A stretch of DNA of 35,456 bases, taken from Anaerobutyricum hallii DSM 3353. Its GTDB lineage: Bacteria > Bacillota > Clostridia > Lachnospirales > Lachnospiraceae. Shown piece after piece: positions 8,278 through 16,127 of this stretch. The stretch lies in contig NZ_ACEP01000002.1 of assembly GCF_000173975.1 (NCBI RefSeq), positions 1 through 35,456 on the forward strand, written 5' to 3'. Both the position numbers and the translations under genes were made by a program. A model generated the notes under the pieces. The model did not search any database. It worked only from the letters and a program-made list of their open reading frames with translations, and was not told the origin of the DNA. The number at the start of each line of letters is the position of its first letter. The stretch's first letter is position 1.

Positions 8278-8994
8278 TTAGAGCGCATTAGGTCTGTCGA
8301 TAAGAATCATCTTAATCCCTGTCTGCCTGCAGGCTTCCACTTTCACATCAACGCCACCCGTTTTTCCACTGTCTTTCGAAACAAGTACTTCTGCCTCTGT
8401 TTCCCTGATAAGCCTCACATTATCCTCAACTGTAAAAGGAGGCATTTTCCCGAAAACATGCCCCTCTGGATAACCAGCTTTTGCACATCCTTCCAGAGAT
8501 GAAACATTATCAAGCACACGGATAAAAAGGCGCTCTGCTCCATTTTCTACACCGGACATATATGCTGCCGCTGTGTTCACTCCTGTTGTAAGAAAAACAT
8601 TTCCCTTCAACTCATTTAAAAGGGTAATCGCTTCCTGTACATCTTTTACATGAACAATGCCTTCATAATCATATTGGAGGTTTGTTCTCTCATATCGCTC
8701 ATACGGAATATCTGCTGACTCTGCCACCTTTTTCACCGTCTCCGATACAATCTTTGCAAATGGATGGGAAGCATCAATAATCTTTTCACATGGATTCTCC
8801 TTAAGAAGTGCGAGAAAACCATCCTGATCAAGCCTTCCTACATGAACATCAATGTCATATTCAAGAAGCATTTCCTTTCCAAGTTCCGTAGCCACACTGG
8901 CAAGAATCCTTTCATTTGGATTCTCTCCAAGCAGCTTCTCAATCACCTGTCTTGATTCTGTTGTCCCGGCAATCACCAAAACATTATATTTCAT
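8278..8994 (-). CDS. cbiJ: Cobalt-precorrin-6A reductase (CbiJ/CobK family)
   Basis: NAD(P)H-dependent reduction of the macrocycle at the precorrin-6A stage. The 238-residue protein starts with VLVIAGTTESRQVIEKL (5-21), the family signature, and has DASHPFA (about residues 74-80) and FLTTGVNT segments plus a C-terminal LVSKDSGKTGG motif (208-218 approximately), all typical of CbiJ/CobK. Its ATG follows the cbiL TAA by two bases, indicating translational coupling. No metal or membrane features. The cobalt-containing substrate is inferred from the presence of cbiK and cbiD in the same cluster. Confidence 0.94.
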   Translation of the reverse strand: MKYNVLVIAGTTESRQVIEKLLGENPNERILASVATELGKEMLLEYDIDVHVGRLDQDGFLALLKENPCEKIIDASHPFAKIVSETVKKVAESADIPYERYERTNLQYDYEGIVHVKDVQEAITLLNELKGNVFLTTGVNTAAAYMSGVENGAERLFIRVLDNVSSLEGCAKAGYPEGHVFGKMPPFTVEDNVRLIRETEAEVLVSKDSGKTGGVDVKVEACRQTGIKMILIDRPNAL

Positions 8995-8996
8995 AA

Positions 8997-9692
8997 TTAC
9001 ATCTCACTTTTAATAATCATTGTTGTGAAATATCCATACTCGCGGTCAGGAATCAGCGGACCAACATACTCGCCGTCCATTCCAACATTGCTGATAATCA
9101 ATGCGTTATTCTCCATGCCGCGTTCAACCAATAGATCATACACTTCTTTCACATGACTTCCAACCTTCATAATAACAAGGTTATCAAAAACACCAAGAGT
9201 CTTCTCTACCTGATCAATTCCTTTCAGAGATGGTATTACACCAAAACCTTCATTTCCCTCTACGATAGAAATACCAGCCTTGCTTGCTCCAGCACAGAAA
9301 GATGGGATACCGGAAACCATTTCCACATCATATCCTTCTTTCAACAAACGTTTATGAACATATGCATAAGTACTGTAAATTCCAATATCACCAAGCGCGA
9401 GCATCGCGATTGATTTTCCTTCATCAAGTAACTTCATAATTTCTTCGGCAGCCGCCTGACGGCAAGCCTCACGCTTTGTCTTATCTTTTGCCATTGTAAA
9501 TACGATTTCCTGAATCTTTTCCTCAGGAATCTTAACAGCACCTTTTGCAATATTTAAAGCGACACTATCTTCGCCTTCTTTTTTCACCGGTACTGCAACA
9601 ATATCACATTCTTCAATTAATCTTTTTGCTTTCAGAGTTAAAAGCTCTGGATCACCAGGGCCAACTCCGATTCCATATAATTTGCCTTTCAT
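8997..9692 (-). CDS. cbiL: Cobalt-precorrin-2 C20-methyltransferase (CbiL)
   Basis: S-adenosylmethionine-dependent methylation at C20, the first corrin-specific methylation after cobalt insertion. The 231-residue tetrapyrrole methylase has the N-terminal motif GIGVGPGDPELLTLKAKRLI, the ALGDIGIYSTYAYVHK motif in place of the GGDP loop, and the VSGIPSFCAGAS segment, all characteristic of CbiL/CobI. The start at 9692 is preferred because AGGAAG precedes it; the longer open frame to 9881 runs into the hairpin element upstream and adds residues unlike the family. It is followed at two bases by cbiJ. Confidence 0.95.
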   Translation of the reverse strand: MKGKLYGIGVGPGDPELLTLKAKRLIEECDIVAVPVKKEGEDSVALNIAKGAVKIPEEKIQEIVFTMAKDKTKREACRQAAAEEIMKLLDEGKSIAMLALGDIGIYSTYAYVHKRLLKEGYDVEMVSGIPSFCAGASKAGISIVEGNEGFGVIPSLKGIDQVEKTLGVFDNLVIMKVGSHVKEVYDLLVERGMENNALIISNVGMDGEYVGPLIPDREYGYFTTMIIKSEM

Positions 9693-10043
9693 AATCTTCC
9701 TTTCCAGACGGATTTTGAGAAAGAAAAAGCAATCGTTTGAGTTATTATGTTTGAACCCAATTTTCAAATGAATATAAAAGAAGTTATTTTTGTTCCGTTG
9801 TGCTAAACGTTCCGTTGTGCCTGATAGTACAGACTCGCTCGAAAACGAGCTCGCGAGTCTACAGTCAAAACTCCACAGCACAAAGTCACAAAATATCTTC
9901 TTTTATATTCATTTGAAAATTTCACTACAGATAATCCAACTCAAACTACTTTCTTTTTCTTCGTCAAAAATCCTGTCTATATAAATCTATTGGTGGGTAT
10001 AGTTAATCATTGTCTACTCTTCCCTTCTGGAACTAAAATCATT
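9693..10043. other. Non-coding interval between cbiK and cbiL
   Basis: A 351-base interruption in an otherwise tightly packed operon. Nearly all of it is taken by the hairpin element at 9717-9965, described separately. The remaining 80 bases next to cbiK show no recognisable promoter, terminator or gene. Confidence 0.7.
9717..9965 (+). repeat. Large imperfect inverted-repeat (hairpin) element, copy D
   Basis: Perfect 25-base arms at 9759-9783 and 9897-9921 enclose 113 bases; beyond them the pairing continues imperfectly out to about 9717 and 9965 (for example GTTTGAGTT and its complement AACTCAAAC). Inside are two exact copies of GTTCCGTTGTGC (9792-9803 and 9809-9820) and a nested hairpin with GACTCG-CTCG, an AAAA loop and CGAG...CGAGTC (about 9831-9860). 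The right inner box CAAAGTCACAAAATAT matches the AAAGTCACAAATAT box of the elements at 23.3 and 33.5 kb, which ties this copy to that family although its arms and inner hairpin differ. Confidence 0.75.
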
Positions 10044-10826
10044 TTACAAAGACTCCGCCTTCTTCAGGTGTTTTACAAACATTTCTGCTATCGCATCAAT
10101 TTCCCCTAAACCTTTCATTATAACCTCGGTTTCAAATCCGTCTGCTTTTAAGATGGAATCCCAGGAGTCGGCTTCGGCTCCGGCGAGGTCATTTCGGGCA
10201 TGATCGCCTGCTACGATCATAAGGGGCATAACATATACTTTTTTAATATCTCTTATTTTCAAACGACGGATAACGTAATCAAGACCAGGGAATCCTTCTA
10301 CGGTTCCGACATATGTGCTTTCATGTCCAAGGTCTCTGAGCATGTTTTCAAACTGGCTGTATGCGCTGTTGGCAAAGTGTTCTGTTCCATGTCCCATGAA
10401 TACAAAAGCTTCGTCTTTCGCTAATGGCTTTTCTAATTCCTGCATAACGATCTCGCAGGCTTCTTTGTAATCTTCCTCTTCGGTAAGAAGGGGGTTTCCA
10501 ACCTTGATTGTTGGAATCTGATCTTTATATGCTAAAAGCATATTCATCATTTTGTCATATTCCAGTCCATTTATAATATGTGTTGGCTGACAGATTACTT
10601 CTTCGTAACCTTCTGCTACCAGTCGTTTCATCACTTCATCCGGATTATGGATAATGACATTTTTTGTTCTTGCCCATTTACGGATAATCATTCCAGATGT
10701 AAATGCTCGATAAAAGTCATAGTCCGGAAATGCCTTTTTGCAGGTTTCTTCGATGTTGACGATTGCTGGAAGTGCTTCCTCAAAGCTTGTTCCAAAACTC
10801 ACTACTAATAATGCTTTTTTTCCCAT
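10044..10826 (-). CDS. cbiK: Anaerobic sirohydrochlorin cobaltochelatase (CbiK)
   Basis: Inserts Co2+ into sirohydrochlorin, committing the pathway to the early-cobalt (oxygen-independent) route. The 260-residue protein begins with KALLVVSFGTSFEEA and carries the two metal-binding histidines expected for CbiK: His146 in FMGHGTEHFANSAY and His209 in MPLMIVAGDHARNDLAG. No signal peptide is seen, so it is the cytoplasmic form and not the periplasmic type of sulfate reducers. AGGAGAG precedes the ATG. It lies between the cbiET fusion and the hairpin interval before cbiL, whose product acts next. Confidence 0.96.
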   Translation of the reverse strand: MGKKALLVVSFGTSFEEALPAIVNIEETCKKAFPDYDFYRAFTSGMIIRKWARTKNVIIHNPDEVMKRLVAEGYEEVICQPTHIINGLEYDKMMNMLLAYKDQIPTIKVGNPLLTEEEDYKEACEIVMQELEKPLAKDEAFVFMGHGTEHFANSAYSQFENMLRDLGHESTYVGTVEGFPGLDYVIRRLKIRDIKKVYVMPLMIVAGDHARNDLAGAEADSWDSILKADGFETEVIMKGLGEIDAIAEMFVKHLKKAESL

Positions 10827-10935
10827 TTTTTCTCTCCTGTTTGTTCCCTGATAACAATCAAAAACAGACTGTTACATTTTTACACATTCATTTTTTTGAA
10901 TATATTATATGGCTACAATGCAAAATATTCTGCAC

Positions 10936-10949
10936 TGTATAATTATACA
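10936..10949. promoter_or_regulatory. Perfect 14-base palindrome upstream of cbiK
   Basis: TGTATAATTATACA is its own reverse complement and sits in the 137-base gap between cbiET and cbiK. It could be an operator half-site pair, or a chance product of AT-rich DNA. No protein that would bind it is encoded in the cluster. Confidence 0.3.
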
Positions 10950-10963
10950 TTATCATATAGCCT

Positions 10964-12220
10964 TTAAATGTACGCTGTGAATATCATTACTGGATTATTC
11001 GTATCCATGATATGATAGCTACCGATTTTTCTTCCCCGTCCGACTGTCGCCTGAATGACATCGAAGTCTGGGGCGTATTTTCCTAAAAGTTCATTGGTTT
11101 CTGCGATAGTTTCGATTGTTACCGCAGAAATGACTACTTTTATTTTTTTAGGAAATGCCGCGATTGTCTCTAATATCTGAGACATTTCTTTGCCGCTGCC
11201 GCCGATAAATACTTTGTCAGGTTCAGGCAGCTTTGCTACGGTTTCGGCCGCATCCCCTTCGTAGACGGTTAAATTATCTGCCGAAAATTTTTCTTTGTTT
11301 TTGTAAATTAATTTTACGGCAGTTTCGCTTCGCTCTACGCTGTGTACTGTTCCAAATGGAACCTGTCTTGCACATTCGATAGATACAGAACCTGTTCCTG
11401 CGCCAACGTCCCACACAACATCATCAGGATGTAACTTCATTTTATGTAAAATGAGTATGCGGATTTCTTCTTTGGTCATCGGTGTTTTATCTCGCTCAAA
11501 ATCTTCATCTGATAAAAAACATGGACGAACAATCTGGCGTGGAGATGGATTTTTAATCATTGCGACACAAAGAGAGGGGAACTCTTTTTTTACCATTTCA
11601 GCAGGTGTGCCGGATGCAAGGATTTCATCTTCGTAGGAAAGATTCGCTCCGGCGCAGACAGTCACATCATCAAGCTGATAGTCCAGCATAATCCGAGAAA
11701 GCCATGCCGGGCCCTGTTCTTTGCTGCAAAGGAAAAATACTTTCGGATGTTCTGTTACCGCAAGTGCAATAGAACCTGCTGTTTTCGCTCTTCCATGTAC
11801 ACTGATGATCAATGCATCTTCCATTGTTTCTCCGAATGCTGCACCGAGCATCTGTAAGGAACCAACGCCAGGGATAATGTCCATATCCCAATTCTCGCTG
11901 ATCGGATCATTGCAGATTGTGCGATAAAGGCTGTACATAAGCGGATCGCCGCTTACCGCCATTACAACATCATGTCCCTCGGAAAGAATTTTTCCAATCT
12001 GCTCTAGCGTGTCTTTAATTTTCCCCATTGCGAAAAAAGATATAGAATCATGCTGCAATACAGACGCTGAATCACTGACATCCTGGCACAATTCTTCTAA
12101 AATCGGTAAAACTCGCTTTGCCGCAATTACGGTATGGGCTTTTTTCATTTTTTCAATTACTGCCGGTAAAATGTAATCGGCTTCACCTGGTCCGATTCCA
12201 GCTACGGTTAATTTGCTCAT
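10964..12220 (-). CDS. cbiET: Fusion: cobalt-precorrin-7 C5-methyltransferase (CbiE) + cobalt-precorrin-6B C15-methyltransferase, decarboxylating (CbiT)
   Basis: Equivalent to the aerobic CobL. Residues 1 to about 225 are the tetrapyrrole methylase CbiE (LTVAGIGPGEADY at 4-16, AVSGDPLMYSL at 88-98, IIPGVGSLQ). Residues about 235-418 are the Rossmann-type methyltransferase CbiT with the SAM-binding motif VVWDVGAGTGSVSIE (268-282) and FIGGSGKEM. The ATG at 12220 is chosen because GGAGG lies five bases ahead; a GTG start twelve bases earlier would overlap that site. CbiE-CbiT fusion is common. CbiT removes the acetate carboxyl group at C12 and both enzymes methylate the ring with SAM. Confidence 0.95.
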   Translation of the reverse strand: MSKLTVAGIGPGEADYILPAVIEKMKKAHTVIAAKRVLPILEELCQDVSDSASVLQHDSISFFAMGKIKDTLEQIGKILSEGHDVVMAVSGDPLMYSLYRTICNDPISENWDMDIIPGVGSLQMLGAAFGETMEDALIISVHGRAKTAGSIALAVTEHPKVFFLCSKEQGPAWLSRIMLDYQLDDVTVCAGANLSYEDEILASGTPAEMVKKEFPSLCVAMIKNPSPRQIVRPCFLSDEDFERDKTPMTKEEIRILILHKMKLHPDDVVWDVGAGTGSVSIECARQVPFGTVHSVERSETAVKLIYKNKEKFSADNLTVYEGDAAETVAKLPEPDKVFIGGSGKEMSQILETIAAFPKKIKVVISAVTIETIAETNELLGKYAPDFDVIQATVGRGRKIGSYHIMDTNNPVMIFTAYI

Positions 12221-12232
12221 TCTAACCTCCAC

Positions 12233-12317
12233 AGTTATTTTACTTCTGCAATTATTTTCTTTCTGATTTCGCCTACATTTTTGATTTCTGCAATTATTTC
12301 AAGCTATACATTACTAA
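12233..12317 (-). other. Short spacer with a direct repeat
   Basis: The 85-base gap between cbiD and cbiET contains TTCTGCAATTATTT twice, at about 12244 and 12284, roughly 40 bases apart. No promoter or hairpin stands out; polymerase slippage or a small local duplication is the simplest reading. Confidence 0.4.
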
Positions 12318-13394
12318 TCATTTCTTGCAGGCTGAAAGTACTTCTTTTATATTCTCGCTCACCGCCAGAATTTCATTTTGTCCATCAAGGAAAATGATGC
12401 CTACTCTCGCCATTTTGTGGGCGGTTTTCTCGCAATACTCCGATGCTTTCTGTGCCATGTCCGGCCAGATATCCATCAGGCCTTCTTCTTCAACAATCTT
12501 CATTGCTGCCTTTGTCGTGAGACAGTCATAAATCTTTTTGATAACGGAAGTCGGTGCACCGTGAAGTGCTGCATGGGTACAGATAGTTTCGATTCGCCCG
12601 TCTGCCACATGACTGTGCGTATTCATTGTGCCTGAGGCTACTTTTACAAGTTTGCCGACAAAACCTCCGATTAAAATATCAGTAAAGCCTCTTTCCACCG
12701 CTTCTTCTATCATAAAGCCGATGTAATTGCTTACCTGCAAAATGCACTGAAATTCGCCATACTGTTCTTTTAATGCATTCTCTCCCGTTCCTCCAAGTAC
12801 AAAAAGAATGGTTTTATGTCCCTGTTTTGCATACATATCAAGTTCCGCAATCAGAGAATCTTTCATCGCTTCCTCACTCATCGGCCGGACAATCCCTGTC
12901 GTCCCAAGAACTGAAAGTCCATCTACAATTCCAAGCCTTGGATTAAATGTCTTTTTGGCAAGTTCTTTTCCACCGGGAATACTTACTGTTACACTTGCCT
13001 TTTTATTGCCGATAATCTTTCGGATTGCCTTTTCTGCCATCTGGCGGGGAACGGGATTAATCGCCGGCTGTCCCGGAGGAATCTTTAATCCTTCCTGCGT
13101 GATAGTGCCGACTCCTTCTCCTCCGAAAAAGGAAATGTCTCCCTCTTCCTCAAACAGCTCAACCTTTGTGACAATCTCGCTTCCATTTGTTACGTCCGGA
13201 TCATCCCCGGCATCTTTTACCACGCCGCAGACTCCGAACTCTCTTGGAATAATATCAAGATAAAGTGTTTTCCCGATTGGGGTATCCACCTTCACTACTG
13301 AAGGACATTTACCCGTTGTCTGCCAGATCACGGAAGCCTCCGCTCCACCGGTCATACAGGAGCCAGTGGAAACTCCTTCTCTTAGTTTTTTCAT
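12318..13394 (-). CDS. cbiD: Cobalt-precorrin-5B C1-methyltransferase (CbiD)
   Basis: SAM-dependent methylation at C1 in the anaerobic pathway; CbiD is the hallmark of that route because it has no relative in the aerobic one. The 358-residue protein shows the family start LREGVSTGSCMTGGAEAS (4-21), the VVKDAGDDPDVTNG segment, GTGIV/GTTGIVRPMSEEA, and the LGGTGENALKE and IGGFVGKLVKVASG segments. Only a weak GGAA precedes the ATG at 13394, but no better start is available. It sits between cbiC and cbiET; the gap to cbiC is 78 AT-rich bases. Confidence 0.96.
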   Translation of the reverse strand: MKKLREGVSTGSCMTGGAEASVIWQTTGKCPSVVKVDTPIGKTLYLDIIPREFGVCGVVKDAGDDPDVTNGSEIVTKVELFEEEGDISFFGGEGVGTITQEGLKIPPGQPAINPVPRQMAEKAIRKIIGNKKASVTVSIPGGKELAKKTFNPRLGIVDGLSVLGTTGIVRPMSEEAMKDSLIAELDMYAKQGHKTILFVLGGTGENALKEQYGEFQCILQVSNYIGFMIEEAVERGFTDILIGGFVGKLVKVASGTMNTHSHVADGRIETICTHAALHGAPTSVIKKIYDCLTTKAAMKIVEEEGLMDIWPDMAQKASEYCEKTAHKMARVGIIFLDGQNEILAVSENIKEVLSACKK

Positions 13395-13472
13395 AAATTC
13401 AATTCCAATATATTTTCATGAAAATAATCTCTTAAAATGATTTATTCAAATTCATTTTTTAGAAAATAATTT

Positions 13473-14105
13473 TTACAACTGATACAACATCGCGTTACAA
13501 ATCGTTGCCGCAATGTTGCTGCCGCCTTTTCGTCCTTTTGGAACGATGAAAGGAACTCCGGCTTCCATAATCAGTTCTTTGGATTCTACTACATTGACAA
13601 AGCCAACTGGTGCGCCGATAATCAACGCTGGTTTTAACTTGCCTTCTTTAATCAGCTCATATAAACGGATTAAAGCTGTCGGTGCATTTCCAATAGCAAA
13701 AATAATGTTTTTCTCTTCTGCTAAAACCGCTCCTCTTTCCATGCAGATAGCTGCCCTTGTGCATCCGCGTTCCTTTGCTTCTTTTGCCACATCATCATCA
13801 GACATGAAGCAATGAGCTTCTCCTCCGAAAGATGCTAACTTTTTCTTGTTGATTCCTGACCATGCCATTCTTGTATCGGTTACGATATGTGCTCCATTTT
13901 TTAAAGCTTCTACACCGATATTCGCAGCATTTTCAGAAAAGCATAAATTATCTGCATAATCAAAATCTGCAGAAGTGTGGATACATCTTTTTACGATAGA
14001 GAACTCCGGCTCTGGCCAGGTTCTTCCGTTTAATTCGCTTGTGATGATTTCCATACTTCTTTTTTCGATTTCGGCAGGTTTTACGATTTGAATTTTATCT
14101 AACAT
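13473..14105 (-). CDS. cbiC: Cobalt-precorrin-8 methylmutase (CbiC)
   Basis: Moves the C11 methyl group to C12 to give cobyrinic acid. The 210-residue protein carries the catalytic histidine His43 in RCIHTSADFDYADNL and the segments TDTRMAWSGI, AIGNAPTAL and GAPVGFVNVVESKE, all typical of CbiC/CobH. GGAGGAG lies directly upstream of the ATG. It stands 21 bases after cobT. No unusual features. Confidence 0.96.
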   Translation of the reverse strand: MLDKIQIVKPAEIEKRSMEIITSELNGRTWPEPEFSIVKRCIHTSADFDYADNLCFSENAANIGVEALKNGAHIVTDTRMAWSGINKKKLASFGGEAHCFMSDDDVAKEAKERGCTRAAICMERGAVLAEEKNIIFAIGNAPTALIRLYELIKEGKLKPALIIGAPVGFVNVVESKELIMEAGVPFIVPKGRKGGSNIAATICNAMLYQL

Positions 14106-14126
14106 TTCTCCTCCTGCATTTTATAT

Positions 14127-15185
14127 TTAGTTCAATTCTTCATAAGTTCCAAAGTTCGTCTGCTCAAAGCTTGGTAATTCCCAGTATGCTTTAAATGCAT
14201 AATCTGCAATCGTAAATCCCATAACCGCTCCGGTTCCCTCGCCAAGGCACATATTGGCAAAGATATATGGCTGTTTGCCGATAGCATCCAGTATCATACG
14301 TCCAGCAGGTTCATTAGAACAGTGGGATGGGAAAAGATATGGCGCACATTCCGGTACTAAGCGAATCGCAATTAACGCTGCTACGGATGAAATAAATCCG
14401 TCAATAAATACTGGAATATTGAGCGCCGCACCACCGATATAACAGCCAGCCATTCCGGCAATATCAAGACCTCCGACTTTAGCAAGTACATCAAGCGGGT
14501 CGTCCGCATTTACTTTATTGAGTGCGATACTCTGCCTGATGACTTCTATCTTATGTTCTAAATCTTTGTTTGTAAGACCAGCACCTTTTCCGGTTACCTT
14601 TTCTACACTCTGGTCAAGTAAAACAGAACAGACAGCACTGCTTGTCGTAGTATTTCCAATACCCATCTCTCCGGTAGCAAGAACGTTATAGCCTTTTTCT
14701 TTTAAATCAGCTACCATGCCGATGCCGACTTCAATTGCTTTTACCGCTTCTTCTCTCGACATTGCAGGGCCTTTTGCCATGTTGTCTGTTCCGTATTTAA
14801 TTTTTCTTGGAAAAACACCCGGATTGTCACAATCCGTTGCAATTCCGATATCTACGGGATACACATCTGCTCCACTCATGGAGGACATAATACAGATTGT
14901 CGCATTATGCTTTGTCATATTTTCTGTTACTGTCTTTGTCACTTCCTGCCCTGTCTGGGTAACTCCTTCCGCTACAACACCGTTATCTGCTGCCATGACA
15001 ATAACCGCTTTTTTCCTTAAATGCGGATTCTTATCGCGGTAAATTCCAGCGAACTGTGTCACCATTTCTTCGAGTCTTCCCAGACTGTGAAGAGGCTTCC
15101 CAAGAGTATTCCATCTTGCACGAGTGTACTCCATTGCCTCCTCATCCAGCGGCTGAATTTTTTTGATTGCTTCCTCCAGAGTCAT
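14127..15185 (-). CDS. cobT: Nicotinate-nucleotide--dimethylbenzimidazole phosphoribosyltransferase (CobT)
   Basis: Activates the lower-ligand base by forming its alpha-ribotide from nicotinate mononucleotide. The 352-residue protein shows the base-binding N-terminal GKPLHSLGRLEEM (29-41), the ADNGVVAEGVTQ segment (67-78), TGEMGIGNTTTSSA (171-184) and the catalytic glutamate Glu316 in CLGEGTGAVM. Two ATGs are possible, at 15191 and 15185; AGAAGGGAAG fits the second at normal spacing. The base it uses (benzimidazole or another) cannot be told, since no bluB or bza genes are in the window. Confidence 0.95.
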   Translation of the reverse strand: MTLEEAIKKIQPLDEEAMEYTRARWNTLGKPLHSLGRLEEMVTQFAGIYRDKNPHLRKKAVIVMAADNGVVAEGVTQTGQEVTKTVTENMTKHNATICIMSSMSGADVYPVDIGIATDCDNPGVFPRKIKYGTDNMAKGPAMSREEAVKAIEVGIGMVADLKEKGYNVLATGEMGIGNTTTSSAVCSVLLDQSVEKVTGKGAGLTNKDLEHKIEVIRQSIALNKVNADDPLDVLAKVGGLDIAGMAGCYIGGAALNIPVFIDGFISSVAALIAIRLVPECAPYLFPSHCSNEPAGRMILDAIGKQPYIFANMCLGEGTGAVMGFTIADYAFKAYWELPSFEQTNFGTYEELN

Positions 15186-15347
15186 AACCATCTTCCCTTC
15201 TGCTACTTTAATACCAACATATATTGTTCATATTTTTGTATAGTCTTGCTTCCACTTCATAAATTTATATTTTTCTACTTTCATATATAAATAAATATCA
15301 ATAGTTTTTTCTACAACTTTCCTTCATCATTATCTCATTTTTAAAAA

Positions 15348-16127
15348 CTAAAATGGAAATAATGATAATGGTGTCATTCCTGTATACTTTGTAAGAACAA
15401 TAACAACAAGCAGTAATAATACTTCCGCAAGCTCGTTTCCTGCTCCCATAACATCTCCGGTGATTCCACCGATTTTCCCTGTGATATATACACGGAAAAG
15501 GTAAGCGAATCCAAAGAGAATCGCAAAGATAAGGACTCCCCAGCAGGAGAAGGCAAGTACCATTGCGATAAGTCCAAGAATGACGGTTCCGATTACTGTT
15601 CCAAGACTGACAGTTCCTACATAAATACCGATTCCTTTTTCACGAGGATAAATTGCTTTATACACAATCGCTCCCTGTACCATTTTTCCGGCGATTGGCA
15701 TAAGAAGAATCATCAGCCATCTTATATCGCTGTAGTAAATTCCGGCAAACTTTAATGCCAGATCAAAGCACATCGCTACCGCACCGTTTGTTCCGATGCG
15801 GCTGTCTTTCATGATTTCAAGCATACGTTCTCTCGTTCTTGCAGAGTAGATTCCGTCTGCGGTATCCGAAAGACCGTCTAAGTGAAAGGCTCCTGTCAGA
15901 CAGAGGTTCGCAAGCATTGCAAAAAGGATTCCAAATACTTCTGGTAAAATAAGACTTACAAGAAGAAATACTGCCATGTCACAAAGTCCGAGAATCAGAC
16001 CGACTACCGGATAATATAAAAATCCTTTGTGCATGTCTTCATCTTTTACTTCGCCAAGATCTACATTGACAGGAATCCTTGTCATAAAGCCAAGTGTTAA
16101 CAAAAAACGTTTTATCTGAGTTTTCAT
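15348..16127 (-). CDS. cobS: Adenosylcobinamide-GDP ribazoletransferase (cobalamin synthase, CobS)
   Basis: Membrane enzyme that joins adenosylcobinamide-GDP to alpha-ribazole, closing the nucleotide loop. The 259-residue protein is strongly hydrophobic, with membrane segments around residues 40-62, 64-82, 134-152, 172-205 and 238-250, and has the metal-binding motif HLDGLSDTADG (82-92) followed by KDSRIGTNG. Its ATG directly abuts the TAA of the hemC-cobA-hemD gene, and the ribosome binding site GAAGG lies inside that gene's end, so translation is coupled. Its GDP-activated substrate needs CobU or CobY, which is not seen here. Confidence 0.95.
   Translation of the reverse strand: MKTQIKRFLLTLGFMTRIPVNVDLGEVKDEDMHKGFLYYPVVGLILGLCDMAVFLLVSLILPEVFGILFAMLANLCLTGAFHLDGLSDTADGIYSARTRERMLEIMKDSRIGTNGAVAMCFDLALKFAGIYYSDIRWLMILLMPIAGKMVQGAIVYKAIYPREKGIGIYVGTVSLGTVIGTVILGLIAMVLAFSCWGVLIFAILFGFAYLFRVYITGKIGGITGDVMGAGNELAEVLLLLVVIVLTKYTGMTPLSLFPF

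Noticed and set aside
21-9809. Attachment sites of an integrated element bounded by the 22-base match
   Set aside because: The two copies are inverted to each other and no integrase or recombinase gene lies between; the match is explained by a dispersed repeat.
8997-9881. Longer cbiL frame with 63 extra N-terminal residues
   Set aside because: The extra part is translated from the hairpin element and the methylase motif starts right after the internal ATG at 9692, which has its own AGGAAG site.
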